DNA of 64,000 nucleotides from Sulfuriferula multivorans. GTDB taxonomy: Bacteria; Pseudomonadota; Gammaproteobacteria; Burkholderiales; Sulfuriferulaceae. The translations under genes and the position numbers were made by a program. This document shows positions 9,420 through 21,225 of this stretch, piece by piece; within the stretch, counting starts at the first letter, position 1; each line of letters opens with the position of its first letter. The stretch is taken from positions 124,001 through 188,000 of the forward strand of contig NZ_BGOW01000015.1 in assembly GCF_003851125.1 (NCBI RefSeq). Direction: 5' to 3'. Below the pieces are notes generated by a model. It had not been told where the DNA came from. It saw only the letters and a list, made by a program, of their open reading frames with translations, and made no database searches.

Positions 9420-10820
9420 ATGACCGACTATCGCATTGAACAAGACTCGCTGGGAAAGTTTAAAGTTCCGGCCGACGCTTGGTATGGCATCCAGACTGCG
9501 CGCGCAGTGGAAAATTTCCCCATCTCGGGGCGCATGCCGGATACCGACTTCATCCGTGCCCATGTGCAAATCAAGCTCGCCGCGGCACGCGCCAACTGCC
9601 AGCCGGACTGGCTCACTCCCACCCAGCGCGATGCTATCGCCAGCGCGTGCGAACGGATCCTGGCGGGCGAACTGCTGGATCAGTTCGTAGTGGACCGCTT
9701 TCAGGCGGGTGCGGGCACCAGCCACAACATGAACAGCAACGAAGTCATCGCCAATCTTGCTAACGTAGCGCTGGGCGGTGAAAAAGGCCAGTACGCACCG
9801 ATCCACCCTAATGACCATGTCAATATGGGACAGAGCACCAACGACACCATCCCCACCGCGATTCGTCTGGCGCTGCTGGCCAAGCTGCCGCGCCTGCTGG
9901 CGGCCAGCGAGTCCATGGCAGCCGTGTTTGAACAGATCGCCGGGCGCGAACACGACACCGTCAAAAGCGGCCGCACTCATTTACAGGATGCGGTGCCGAC
10001 CACCATCGGCCGCGAGTTCGCCGCCTACGCCTGGACCCTGCGCCGCGCCGGGACCAACCTTGCCGCCGTACGCCCGCTACTGTGCCAGACCGGCCTGGGA
10101 GGGTCAGCTGCGGGCACCGGGCTGAATACCTCGCCCGATTATGCGAATCGCGTGGCCGCCGAACTGGCCGCGCTGACCGGAGAAGCCATCGGCGTGGGCG
10201 ATCTGGCTGCGCAGATGCAATCCATGTTCGACATGCAGGCGCTGTCGGCCGCGCTGCGCGGGCTGGCCCTGGAGCTGACCCGTATCGCCAACGACCTGCG
10301 CCTGCTGGCTTCAGGTCCGCGCACCGGGCTGGGCGAGATCACCCTGCCGCCGGTGCAGCCCGGCTCTTCCATCATGCCCGGCAAGGTGAATCCGGTAATG
10401 TTCGAAATGCTGAATCAGGTGTGCTATCAGGTGTTGGGGCAGGACGCTGCCGTAGCCTACATGACCCAGGCCGGGCAACTGGAACTCAACGTGATGATGC
10501 CGGCGCTCGGTTCGGCCCTGTTCGATGCCATGGACTGGCTCACCAACGCGATGAACGCCACCACCGAGAAAAATCTCAAGGGACTGGTGGTCAACCGCGA
10601 GCGCTGCGAGCGTTTCATCCACGACAGCGTCGGACTGGCGACCCTGCTGAATACCCGCATCGGCTATATGAGAGCGGCAGAAATTGCCAAGGAATCGGAA
10701 CAAACCGGCAAGCCGGTACGCGAGATTGTCACCGCCCATCAACTGATGAGCGAAGCCGAATTCAACGCCCTGGTGTTGCAAGCCGCGCACGGCGAGGGGA
10801 GCGGCGGCGGGGGAGGCTGA
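9420..10820 (+). CDS. aspA: aspartate ammonia-lyase (aspartase)
   Basis: A 466-residue member of the aspartase/fumarase superfamily that, by family, converts aspartate to fumarate and ammonia. WYGIQTARAVENFPIS near the N-terminus favours aspartase over fumarase. GTSHNMNSNEVIAN and the superfamily signature GSSIMPGKVNP carry the active-site loop. The C-terminus ends in a Gly-rich tail, GEGSGGGGG, which is not usual for the family and is encoded by a GC-rich run. The start has no strong ribosome-binding site. Fumarase C is the main alternative. Confidence 0.85.
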   Translation: MTDYRIEQDSLGKFKVPADAWYGIQTARAVENFPISGRMPDTDFIRAHVQIKLAAARANCQPDWLTPTQRDAIASACERILAGELLDQFVVDRFQAGAGTSHNMNSNEVIANLANVALGGEKGQYAPIHPNDHVNMGQSTNDTIPTAIRLALLAKLPRLLAASESMAAVFEQIAGREHDTVKSGRTHLQDAVPTTIGREFAAYAWTLRRAGTNLAAVRPLLCQTGLGGSAAGTGLNTSPDYANRVAAELAALTGEAIGVGDLAAQMQSMFDMQALSAALRGLALELTRIANDLRLLASGPRTGLGEITLPPVQPGSSIMPGKVNPVMFEMLNQVCYQVLGQDAAVAYMTQAGQLELNVMMPALGSALFDAMDWLTNAMNATTEKNLKGLVVNRERCERFIHDSVGLATLLNTRIGYMRAAEIAKESEQTGKPVREIVTAHQLMSEAEFNALVLQAAHGEGSGGGGG

Positions 10821-10846
10821 TCTCGTCCGTTTGACAGGAAATATAT

Positions 10847-10878
10847 AAGACGGCCAGATGAAATCGCTGGCCGTCTTT
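10847..10878. terminator. bidirectional terminator between aspA and the YqhA-family gene
   Basis: An 11-base-pair perfect stem, AAGACGGCCAG / CTGGCCGTCTT, with a 9-base loop lies between the stop of aspA and the stop of the convergent gene at 10889. Short T-rich flanks exist on both sides (TTTA on the plus strand, TTATATATTT on the minus strand), so it can serve both genes. Confidence 0.7.
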
Positions 10879-10888
10879 AGCTTCTTGC

Positions 10889-11461
10889 TCAGTGTCCCGA
10901 GCCAGCCTTTTCATCGGGCTCATCACCCACCTTGCCGTGAGATTCTGCCGCATGGGTAAAGTACAGCGCCACACCGATCAGGGCAATACCGCCACCCAGA
11001 TAGAGCAGATCCAGCGGGCTATCCATTTTGATTTGCAGCGCTTTCTCGAACAAGGTGACGATCAGAATCATCAGGATGACTTTAGCCAGACGCTGTTTCA
11101 AGTCATCCAGATTGTTGATCACCAGAATCTTGCTGGACGCGCGGCTGCCGTGCGCCTCGTCAATGTCGCTGACGAACAGCTCATACAGGCCGAGTGAAAA
11201 AATCAGCATGAAGGTGGCGAGCAGATAGCCATCCACCACTTCCACCACATGGGTAATCGTCTCGTCGTGGATTGCCTTGCGCGCATCGGCCGACAGACCC
11301 GGATCCGCGTAATGCACGACATGACCGACCAGATACACCACATCCACCGTCGCCATGTACATGACCGCTACCGCAGCAGCCATACTCGCCACCACCGCCA
11401 GCACCACCATATACCGGCTGCGCCACAAGGCAGCCTCGAACATTAATTCCAGGAATTTCAC
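10889..11461 (-). CDS. YqhA/UPF0114 family inner-membrane protein
   Basis: A 190-residue membrane protein with about four hydrophobic segments (YMVVLAVVASMAAAVAVMYM; LLATFMLIFSLGLYELF; VILMILIVTLFEKAL; YLGGGIALIGVALYF). The motif LGLYELFVSDID followed by NLDDLKQRLAKVI matches UPF0114 (YqhA), a family of unknown function. A GTG at 11461 overlaps the upstream stop by 4 bases (GTGA), and the family N-terminus F-L-E-x-x-F-E-x-x-L-W-R-S-R begins there, so the longer reading frame extending to 11827 is not used. Confidence 0.88.
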   Translation of the reverse strand: MKFLELMFEAALWRSRYMVVLAVVASMAAAVAVMYMATVDVVYLVGHVVHYADPGLSADARKAIHDETITHVVEVVDGYLLATFMLIFSLGLYELFVSDIDEAHGSRASSKILVINNLDDLKQRLAKVILMILIVTLFEKALQIKMDSPLDLLYLGGGIALIGVALYFTHAAESHGKVGDEPDEKAGSGH

Positions 11462-11859
11462 TCTTGCTCCTCTATGCCAAACCAACGCTGCAAAACCTTG
11501 CGCGGCAAATACCTGGCAATGATTATTATCGCAGACGCGCCCACCACCGCTGCCGCCAGCAACATCACAAAATCTTGCCGGGGATGGCCTTGCAGTCTGA
11601 TTTCCAGCGCCGCCAGCGCAGTCGAGACCAGCAATGCCAGCATGCGCCATACCGGCGCCTGGGCGGTTATGCGCAGTCGCGCCACTGAGCCCAGTACCAG
11701 CACAGCCAAAACAGCATAACTCAGGCCGTAGCTCCATTGCAGCGTACCGACAGTAAGCATTTGCAACCCCAACCAGTAGTGGATGGCGTACGACAGCAAT
11801 GCCCATACGATCGCTGCAACAGACCATTCAATACATTTTGTTTTTTTCATCCGTGGCAT
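11458..11859 (-). CDS. small multi-pass membrane protein, unknown
   Basis: A 133-residue protein with four predicted transmembrane segments (WSVAAIVWALLSYAIHYWLG; YGLSYAVLAVLVLGSVA; WRMLALLVSTALAALEI; DFVMLLAAAVVGASAIIII) and a charged C-terminal end. I do not recognise a family. It overlaps the YqhA-like gene by 4 bases, which suggests co-expression. A second ATG at 11850 is possible, but the upstream AGG and spacing slightly favour 11859. Confidence 0.7.
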   Translation of the reverse strand: MPRMKKTKCIEWSVAAIVWALLSYAIHYWLGLQMLTVGTLQWSYGLSYAVLAVLVLGSVARLRITAQAPVWRMLALLVSTALAALEIRLQGHPRQDFVMLLAAAVVGASAIIIIARYLPRKVLQRWFGIEEQE

Positions 11860-11961
11860 TATACCTGCTTGGCTTCCCGCTTAACGACACGCTGGTTTTA
11901 CAAATTGGCAGATAAGCCCTAGAATTTTCTCACCACACCTAAAACAAATATCCGGCGCCAC

Positions 11962-13557
11962 ATGCACCTCAATCTCGCGCTTCCCGTTCCTGATCCAAGC
12001 CTAAGCCATCTCGCCGAAACACGTCCAAAATACTTGCAAACATGGCTGGAACGTTTACCTGTTGCCAATTTGCATGAATCAGCGCAGGCACTGTTGCTCT
12101 CTCTCGCAGCACAAAACCGCCAGGCTATAGCAGATGACTCCCGCCAGAAACTGCTGGAACTATACCGCATCACCGTACACACATTAACTGGCGCCGTTAA
12201 ACTGCAAATCAGTGACGCTGCCTTGCCATTGACAGAAAAACAGCACCAGCTTGCAACACTGGCACGCGAACTCCTGATCGAATTGGCCAACGGTTACAAG
12301 ATAGTGCTACAGGCGAGCAGCGGACGCCTTCTCAGTTTCCGAGGCAAGCCGGATCAGACGCAAACCATGCAGCGCATTTTGTCCGCCAATTCGCGCCTGC
12401 TGACCTTGTGTTACGAAGGCTACGCGGATGTACCGACCGGCCTGTGGTCAGAAATACATCAAATTTACCGTTATGCCGTTCACCAGAATGTACAGGATGA
12501 CATCATCACCGACACGCCTCCCGCCAGCGTCAGTCAACTCTATCGTCTGTGTTTACTGATTGCCACGGCAGATCCCTACCGTCTGACTCTGGGTGAGGTC
12601 AGCAAGGTGCTCGATCTGCTGAGACTGTATGGCGACATTGCACAAACCCAGCCACTGACAACACCAGTACAGACCAATGGCCTGTTTTTGATCAGTCCGG
12701 ATAAAGATCAACCGCCGCTGCCATTATTCCGTTACACCGGCAGCACTGATCCTGCCCGTGACTATTTGTTCAATACCCTGGAACTCGCACGTCGACTCCA
12801 CCAGTTATTCAACCTTCTCAAGTCAGGCAAATCGGCAGCTCAGCTGGGATTGCCAGGCTATGCAGATGAAGCGACATATCAGGGTTTATTGCAGCGGCTG
12901 ATACGCAATTGGGGACACGAACCAACCCGGCATTTCAACCGGCGCGGTGGAAGCGATGACGAGGCGGAACTCTGTACCGGCATCCGGGCAATCCATGGCT
13001 TTCTGCTGGCGGCGCACCCCACGCCCGATAACACCCAACAAGGCACGTTGGACCCAGACGAAATCAGCATCAGCACTATTTCGGCTCTTGGCCGCAACCA
13101 TCGTACCGACACCATCGCGACCCATTGGATCGTGACCAATGACAGTGCCAGTGGACTGGCCCTGCATAAACGCAACAGCACCAGCGTCAATCTGAAAGTG
13201 GGTGAGGTGGTTGCGGTACGCTCACACCAGCTACCCCTCTGGAATATAGGCGTGGTGCGCTGGTTGCGTAACTCCCCTGCCGACCAGATTGAGTTCGGCC
13301 TGCAAATGTTGTCACCCAATCCGCAACCGGTATGGATACGCAACGCAGTAGGCCGAATCCGCACCAATCAGCCAGCCTTGCTATTACCGGCCAACCCGAT
13401 ACTGCAATTGCCTCAGCAGCTTTTGGTACCACGCGGCGTTTATGTTCCGGATATGCCGCTCGAATTAAGCGCGGCCACCAACAGCAGCATACTGCCCGGC
13501 AAAGTATTGGAACACACCCACAACTTCGATTTGTTTGAATTCCAGAAAATCAGCTAG
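11962..13557 (+). CDS. large unknown protein with PilZ-like C-terminal region
   Basis: A 531-residue cytoplasmic-looking protein without signal peptide or membrane segments. The first 300 residues are largely helical (for example TEKQHQLATLARELLIELANGY) and unrecognised. From about residue 390 the text changes to a beta-rich pattern, WIVTNDSASGLALH, LKVGEVVAVRS, GVVRWLRNS and IEFGLQMLS. This resembles a PilZ-type domain, which in other proteins binds cyclic di-GMP, but a convincing RxxxR motif is not clear to me. A diguanylate cyclase lies 2 kb downstream. The PilZ assignment is tentative. Confidence 0.6.
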   Translation: MHLNLALPVPDPSLSHLAETRPKYLQTWLERLPVANLHESAQALLLSLAAQNRQAIADDSRQKLLELYRITVHTLTGAVKLQISDAALPLTEKQHQLATLARELLIELANGYKIVLQASSGRLLSFRGKPDQTQTMQRILSANSRLLTLCYEGYADVPTGLWSEIHQIYRYAVHQNVQDDIITDTPPASVSQLYRLCLLIATADPYRLTLGEVSKVLDLLRLYGDIAQTQPLTTPVQTNGLFLISPDKDQPPLPLFRYTGSTDPARDYLFNTLELARRLHQLFNLLKSGKSAAQLGLPGYADEATYQGLLQRLIRNWGHEPTRHFNRRGGSDDEAELCTGIRAIHGFLLAAHPTPDNTQQGTLDPDEISISTISALGRNHRTDTIATHWIVTNDSASGLALHKRNSTSVNLKVGEVVAVRSHQLPLWNIGVVRWLRNSPADQIEFGLQMLSPNPQPVWIRNAVGRIRTNQPALLLPANPILQLPQQLLVPRGVYVPDMPLELSAATNSSILPGKVLEHTHNFDLFEFQKIS

Positions 13558-13715
13558 GCGTTTGTGGAAATTCAACATCCGTGTCAGCCCTGTCCAAACA
13601 TCCAGCCATCATCAATACCGCACACCATCGGTAAATTTGAAGACGCCCATGCGCCGGGCCCGGTCTGAACGAATTCTTTTGAGTGTTGCCCAAATTGTCC
13701 TGGGCATCCAGCTAA

Positions 13716-15036
<1,321 letters not shown>

Positions 15037-15040
<4 letters not shown>

Positions 15041-15396
15041 AGCGCATCGTCATACTGCATTACACCAGCATTGCCAGCCTGATCGCGCTGATATTCCTGC
15101 TGGTGGCGTGGGAAGGTTGGCTCGCACCGCTCAAGCCTGGTGGTTCGATGCTGATTCTTAAAGTATTGCCTCTGCTATTTCCTCTGTTCGGCATCCTGCG
15201 CGGCAAACGTTATACCTACCAGTGGGCCTCCATGCTGATTCTGCTTTACTTCACCGAGGGCGTGGTGCGAGCCTGGTCGGATCAGGGGTTATCGGCATGG
15301 CTTGCCGGAGGTGAAATTATCCTCTCAACCATTTTTTTTCTCAGCGCCATTTACTACGCACGCGATCTCGGACGCCTTGCCCATAGTAATCATTAG
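15037..15396 (+). CDS. DUF2069 family membrane protein
   Basis: A 119-residue inner-membrane protein with about four hydrophobic segments, beginning IVILHYTSIASLIALIFLLVAW and including ILRGKRYTYQWASMLILLYF. It matches the DUF2069 family (also described as YtjA/UPF-type), whose function is unknown but which commonly follows wrbA. The ATG at 15037 overlaps the upstream stop (ATGA); an ATG three codons earlier at 15028 is possible. Confidence 0.85.
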
Positions 15397-15442
15397 TGGG
15401 ATGATTTCGCAATCATAATTCACTAAACAAGGCTCACTCGGG

Positions 15443-16588
15443 ATGGAACACCCCCCACCGCTACGCCGTGCCAGTGACCGCCGCGAGCCCGATGACCGGC
15501 GGGAACAGGAGCGGCGCGGCCCACATCCCCCCCATACGACGATGCGGTTCCCTACATTTGGCGAACAGCGTATCCAGTTTCTCACCCGCTATCTTTTTTG
15601 CGCGCTGGGATGGGCATTTTTCAATATCCCGGCAGTCACGCCCGGTGAGCATATACCGCTCGCCACGCTCAATATTATTTTCGCCAGTTATTTTGTGTTC
15701 ACTACTGCTGCGTTTTATCACGCATGGCGTCACCCTGTTCATCCTGCGCGTTACCGGCTGGCGATGTGGGTGGACATCGCCCTGGTCGCCACGTGCATGG
15801 TGAATGACCCCTATGATATTCCACCATCGCTGGTGGTATTCATCATGATTGTGCTGGGCAATGGCATGCGTTACGGGATGCGCATGTTTGGTGAAGCGCT
15901 GGTAGGGAGCTTTCTCGCTATCATGCTGGCACTCAGTTTTCGCTTCGCCTACGGCACACACGGCATCTCGGCCGGGATGATTTTTCTCAACCTGTTCGGC
16001 AGCATTATTCTGATTTACGCCTACGTCCTGATGAGCCGGATTGAGACCGCCCAGCATCTGCTGGAACGCAGCAGTAAACAGGACACGCTGACCGGATTGA
16101 TGAATCGCCGCGGCTTGGTGGAAACCGCCACATCATTGTTTGATCGCATTGCAACCTATGGCGGCATGGCCAGCGTGATGTTTGTGGATCTGGATCAGTT
16201 CAAACGCGTCAACGATGATCACGGACACGCCCATGGCGACCAGGTATTGCGGCGTTTTTCCGACATCCTGTTCGAAAATACCCGCGTCGGCGATATCAGG
16301 GCGCGTTACGGCGGCGATGAATTTATCGTTTTGATGCCGGAAACTCCGCTTGACCAGAGTGAAGCAATTGCCCGGCGCATTCAGACAGCTTTCGCTCACT
16401 GGTGCACCGCGCATGGCTATCAGTGCAGCGCAACCATCGGCATGGGCGAGGCGCCCCGAGATGGGCGCAGCCTGGAAGCCGTACTGGATAAAGTTGACAC
16501 CGCACTCTATCACTCCAAGGCTGCTACACCGTATGGCGGCCTGCAGCGCGTGGACCAATTGCCCGTTAAGCTTGGCCCTTCAATCTGA
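15443..16588 (+). CDS. membrane-anchored diguanylate cyclase (GGDEF)
   Basis: A 381-residue protein that, by family, makes cyclic di-GMP from two GTP. The first 35 residues are strikingly rich in Arg, Asp and Pro and lie before a membrane module of five or six hydrophobic segments (about residues 45-200). The catalytic domain has an intact GGDEF at residues 290-294 and an RVGD inhibitory (I-) site at residues 281-284, five residues before it, so product feedback is expected. It has no EAL domain. It faces leuA convergently with only 23 bases between stops. Confidence 0.93.
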   Translation: MEHPPPLRRASDRREPDDRREQERRGPHPPHTTMRFPTFGEQRIQFLTRYLFCALGWAFFNIPAVTPGEHIPLATLNIIFASYFVFTTAAFYHAWRHPVHPARYRLAMWVDIALVATCMVNDPYDIPPSLVVFIMIVLGNGMRYGMRMFGEALVGSFLAIMLALSFRFAYGTHGISAGMIFLNLFGSIILIYAYVLMSRIETAQHLLERSSKQDTLTGLMNRRGLVETATSLFDRIATYGGMASVMFVDLDQFKRVNDDHGHAHGDQVLRRFSDILFENTRVGDIRARYGGDEFIVLMPETPLDQSEAIARRIQTAFAHWCTAHGYQCSATIGMGEAPRDGRSLEAVLDKVDTALYHSKAATPYGGLQRVDQLPVKLGPSI

Positions 16589-16611
16589 CCAACCCTTTAC
16601 CTGCAAACTTG

Positions 16612-18150
16612 TCATACCTGAGGATGTGCACGTTCCAATTTACTGTGCAGCTTGTTCAGCGCATGCAAGTAAGCCTTGGCCGAAGCGACCACGATATCGG
16701 TATCTGAGCCTTGTCCATTCACGATCCGCCCGCCTTTGGATAACCGCACAGTCACTTCACCCTGCGCATCCGTACCGGTAGTGATGTTGTTCACTGAATA
16801 GAGCTGCAACTCGGCTCCGCTATTGACGATGGACTCCAATGCTCGAAATGCGGCATCTACCGGGCCACCCCCTATGGCGCTGCCATCTTTCTCCAGACCA
16901 TTTTCGGCAATCACGACGCGCGCGCTGGGAATCTCGCCCGTTTCTGAACACACCTTGAGCGATACCAGCTTGAATAGCTCGAGGGTATTGGCGGCTGCCT
17001 CGTCACTGACCAGCGCCTGCAAGTCTTCATCGAAAATATCGTGCTTCTTGTCGGCCAGTTCCTTGAAGCGGGCGAAAGCGGCATTGAGCGCCTCCTCCGA
17101 ACCCAGTTCGATACCCAGTTCGGTCAGGCGCGTACGAAATGCATTGCGTCCCGAGTGCTTGCCCAGCACCATTTTGTTCGCACTCCAGCCCACATCCTCG
17201 GCGCGCATGATTTCGTAGGTTTCGCGATGTTTGAGCACGCCATCCTGATGGATGCCGGATTCATGGGCAAATGCATTGGCACCGACGATGGCCTTGTTCG
17301 GTTGCACCGCAAAACCGGTGATGCCGGACACCAGGCGCGAGGCAGGCATGATCTGTGTCGCATCGATACGCGTTTCGCAGCCAAACACATCCTGGCGGGT
17401 ACGCACTGCCATCACCACTTCTTCCAGCGCGGCGTTGCCGGCGCGCTCGCCCAGGCCATTGATCGTACATTCCACCTGGCGCGCGCCATTCAATACCGCC
17501 GCCAGTGAATTGGCCACCGCCAGGCCCAGATCATTATGGCAATGCACCGAGAACACCGCCTTGTCGGCATTGGGGATACGATTGCGCAGATCGCGGATCA
17601 GCTCGCCAAACTGGCCAGGCATGCTATATCCAACGGTATCAGGGATATTCAGCGTGCCAGCCCCGGCATCGATCACCGCTTCCAGCACACGGCACAGGAA
17701 ATCCGGATCGGAGCGCCCGGCGTCCTCGGGAGAAAATTCCACGTTATCGGTATATTGGCGCGCCCATTTGACCGCCTTGACCGCTTGCTCGATGACCTGA
17801 TCCGGGCTCATGCGCAGCTTTTTTTCCATGTGGATGGCGCTGGTGGCAATAAAGGTATGAATGCGCGCCGACCTGGCACCGCGCAGCGCCTCCCCGGCAC
17901 GCTGGATATCACGTTCCAGCGCCCGCGCCAAGCCGCATACGGTACTATCCTTGATGGCATCCGCCACCGCTTTGACCGATTCGAAATCACCATTGGAGGC
18001 GGCCGGGAATCCTGCCTCAATGACATCCACGCGCATCCGCTCGAGCTGGCGAGCGATGCGTACTTTTTCTTCGCGCGTCATCGAAGCACCCGGGCTTTGC
18101 TCGCCATCACGCAGGGTAGTATCGAAAATGATTAAATGGTCTTGCTTCAT
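16612..18150 (-). CDS. leuA: 2-isopropylmalate synthase
   Basis: A 512-residue enzyme for the first committed step of leucine synthesis, joining acetyl-CoA to 2-oxoisovalerate. The signature [19 protein letters not shown] lies at the N-terminus and [19 protein letters not shown] supplies metal-binding His residues. The C-terminal allosteric domain (from about residue 390) is present, so leucine feedback is expected. GGAG 6 bases before the ATG at 18150 decides this start over an ATG four codons upstream. It ends the ilv-psd-pssA-leuA block. Confidence 0.96.
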   Translation of the reverse strand: MKQDHLIIFDTTLRDGEQSPGASMTREEKVRIARQLERMRVDVIEAGFPAASNGDFESVKAVADAIKDSTVCGLARALERDIQRAGEALRGARSARIHTFIATSAIHMEKKLRMSPDQVIEQAVKAVKWARQYTDNVEFSPEDAGRSDPDFLCRVLEAVIDAGAGTLNIPDTVGYSMPGQFGELIRDLRNRIPNADKAVFSVHCHNDLGLAVANSLAAVLNGARQVECTINGLGERAGNAALEEVVMAVRTRQDVFGCETRIDATQIMPASRLVSGITGFAVQPNKAIVGANAFAHESGIHQDGVLKHRETYEIMRAEDVGWSANKMVLGKHSGRNAFRTRLTELGIELGSEEALNAAFARFKELADKKHDIFDEDLQALVSDEAAANTLELFKLVSLKVCSETGEIPSARVVIAENGLEKDGSAIGGGPVDAAFRALESIVNSGAELQLYSVNNITTGTDAQGEVTVRLSKGGRIVNGQGSDTDIVVASAKAYLHALNKLHSKLERAHPQV

Positions 18151-18186
18151 GAAAGACTCCATCCGGTACTAAGCAAACATTTGCTC

Positions 18187-18960
18187 TTATTTGTTGGCTT
18201 CAGAAATCCTGGCGCGCCTGCGGTGCCACCATTGCCATACCCACATCGCATAGCCTGACAGGGCATACAGCCCGACAATTGCAAACAATACATCGGGCGG
18301 GCTATAGGCAACCAGCACAAATACCATCGCAATCAGGAATACCACCACAAAGGGCACACTGCGGCGCAGATTGATTTCCTTGCCACTGTAGTAGGGAATA
18401 TTGCTGACCATGGTCAACCCGGCGAATAGCGTCACGGCCAAGGCAAGCCAGCGCACATCGGCACCCTGAACACCATATTCATTCATCACCCAGACCAGTC
18501 CGGCGATGAGGGCAGCGGCAGCCGGGCTTGGCAAACCTTGAAAATACCGCTTGTCAGCCACTTCCAGCTGAGTGTTGAAACGCGCCAGACGCAGCGCAGC
18601 ACCCACACAGTAGATAAAGGCGGCAATCCAGCCCAGTTTGCCCATGCCTTTGAGTGCCCAGACATAGGCTACCAGTGCAGGCGCCACACCGAATGAAACC
18701 ATATCCGACAGCGAGTCATACTCTGCACCAAACGCGCTCTGGGTATGGGTCAGTCGCGCCACTCTACCATCCAGACCGTCCAGCACCATGGCAATAAAAA
18801 TCGCCACGGCAGACAGCTCATAGGCGCCATTCATCGCCTGCACGATCGCGTAAAACCCGGCAAACAGGGCGCCCGTGGTAAACAGATTGGGCAACAGATA
18901 GATGCCGCGCCGCTGCGTGCGGTCTTTGCTCATCGATTTGATGGGACGATTGTCAGCCAT
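18187..18960 (-). CDS. pssA: CDP-diacylglycerol--serine O-phosphatidyltransferase
   Basis: A 257-residue inner-membrane enzyme that makes phosphatidylserine from CDP-diacylglycerol and serine. The CDP-alcohol phosphotransferase signature is intact: DGLDGRVARLTHTQSAFGAE followed by YDSLSDMVSFG, giving the DGxxAR...G...D...D pattern. About eight hydrophobic segments follow. It begins 7 bases after psd, so phosphatidylserine synthesis and decarboxylation are coupled. Confidence 0.95.
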   Translation of the reverse strand: MADNRPIKSMSKDRTQRRGIYLLPNLFTTGALFAGFYAIVQAMNGAYELSAVAIFIAMVLDGLDGRVARLTHTQSAFGAEYDSLSDMVSFGVAPALVAYVWALKGMGKLGWIAAFIYCVGAALRLARFNTQLEVADKRYFQGLPSPAAAALIAGLVWVMNEYGVQGADVRWLALAVTLFAGLTMVSNIPYYSGKEINLRRSVPFVVVFLIAMVFVLVAYSPPDVLFAIVGLYALSGYAMWVWQWWHRRRARISEANK

Positions 18961-18967
18961 GTCTGCT

Positions 18968-19609
18968 TTATAGCTCAGCCAGTACGTCGCTACTGGCGCT
19001 TACCTTGTCGCCCAGGGACACTTTAATCCGCGCGGTCAGCGGCAGATAGACGTCCACACGTGACCCAAATCGAATAAAGCCATAGCGCTGGCCACGGGTC
19101 AGCTTATCCTTGGCTTTGACATAACACAGGATACGGCGTGCCACCAACCCCGCGATTTGCACGCAAGTCACATCCTGCCCGGATTTCGTCTTGATCCACA
19201 AGGCATTGCGCTCATTGGCGACAGAAGCTTTCTCCAAAGAAGCATTCACGAAACTGCCGGGGAAGTACCACACCTTTTTAATCGTGCCATCCACCGGGCT
19301 GCGATTCGAGTGCACATTGAACACATTCATGAACACACTCACCATTTGCGCCTCACGTTTGAGATAAGGGTCGGTAACGCGCTCCACCTTGATCACGCGC
19401 CCATCTGCCGGGCACAACACCAGATTTTCGCCTTGCGGGATAAGCCGTGGCGGATCACGAAAAAACTGCAATATGAATAGTGTAATCACCCACAGTGGCA
19501 ATGCCCACAGCCAGCCTGCGAATACGCTTACAACAATGGAAATCAACACGGCAGCCGCCAGAAACGGCCAACCTTCACGGGCAATAATGGGATGGGGATA
19601 GTTTTTCAA
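18968..19609 (-). CDS. psd: phosphatidylserine decarboxylase proenzyme (short type), TTG start
   Basis: A 213-residue membrane-associated decarboxylase that makes phosphatidylethanolamine. It is the short Psd type: one N-terminal membrane region (residues 16-48) and self-cleavage at Gly-Ser in [15 protein letters not shown], which produces the pyruvoyl group. The family start [15 protein letters not shown] is encoded from a TTG at 19609 with a stop codon just upstream in frame and no nearby ATG, so a TTG start is required. It is separated from ilvC by a terminator-like hairpin, so it may have its own promoter. Confidence 0.93.
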   Translation of the reverse strand: MKNYPHPIIAREGWPFLAAAVLISIVVSVFAGWLWALPLWVITLFILQFFRDPPRLIPQGENLVLCPADGRVIKVERVTDPYLKREAQMVSVFMNVFNVHSNRSPVDGTIKKVWYFPGSFVNASLEKASVANERNALWIKTKSGQDVTCVQIAGLVARRILCYVKAKDKLTRGQRYGFIRFGSRVDVYLPLTARIKVSLGDKVSASSDVLAEL

Positions 19610-19636
19610 TTTTGAGCGTACTTAATAAATGAATAA

Positions 19637-19673
19637 AGGCACGGAGCGACAATGTTTTGACGTCTCCGTGCCT
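19637..19673 (-). terminator. terminator after ilvC
   Basis: On the minus strand, a 10-base-pair stem AGGCACGGAG / CTCCGTGCCT with a 17-base loop lies 20 bases after the ilvC stop and is followed by TTATTC. It separates ilvBNC from psd-pssA-leuA. The loop is long and the T-tract weak, so partial read-through is likely. Confidence 0.6.
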
Positions 19674-19692
19674 CCCGATCAGTTTGTACTGA

Positions 19693-20727
<1,035 letters not shown>

Positions 20728-20732
20728 TTAAA

Positions 20733-21224
20733 TCAAACTTTAAGAATGCGATCGCCGCGGCCGATGCCGGAAGCACCAGTACGTACCGTTTCCAGAATAG
20801 CTGACTGGTCAAGCGCCTCGATAAAAGCGTCCAATTTGGAACCTGGTCCAGTCAATTCAATCGTGTAGGTTTTTTCAGTTACATCGATGATGCGCCCGCG
20901 AAAAATTTCCGCCATGCGCTTCATTTCTTCGCGGTCCTTGCCGAAGGCGCGTACTTTTACCAGCATCAGCTCGCGTTCAATATGACTGCCGTCGGACAGG
21001 TCGAGGATTTTCACCACGTCTATCAGCTTGTTGAGCTGCTTGATGATCTGTTCGATCACGTCTTCCGAGCCGCGTGTAACGATGGTCATGCGCGACAGCG
21101 TAGCGTCCTCGGTAGGCGCGACGGTCAGAGATTCAATGTTGTAACCTCGCGCAGAAAACAGCCCGGCCACGCGCGACAAGGCGCCCGCTTCGTTCTCCAT
21201 CAACAGTGAAATGATATGGCGCAT
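20733..21224 (-). CDS. ilvN: acetolactate synthase small (regulatory) subunit
   Basis: A 163-residue regulatory subunit of acetohydroxyacid synthase. The N-terminal ACT domain, MRHIISLLMENEAGALSRVA with GLFSARGYNIESLTVAPTED, binds valine and passes feedback to the large subunit. The length equals the IlvH/IlvN type from E. coli AHAS III. GGAGG lies just upstream of the ATG, and the large-subunit stop is one base away, so the two subunits are translationally coupled. The names ilvN and ilvH are both used. Confidence 0.95.
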   Translation of the reverse strand: MRHIISLLMENEAGALSRVAGLFSARGYNIESLTVAPTEDATLSRMTIVTRGSEDVIEQIIKQLNKLIDVVKILDLSDGSHIERELMLVKVRAFGKDREEMKRMAEIFRGRIIDVTEKTYTIELTGPGSKLDAFIEALDQSAILETVRTGASGIGRGDRILKV

Positions 21225-21225
21225 G

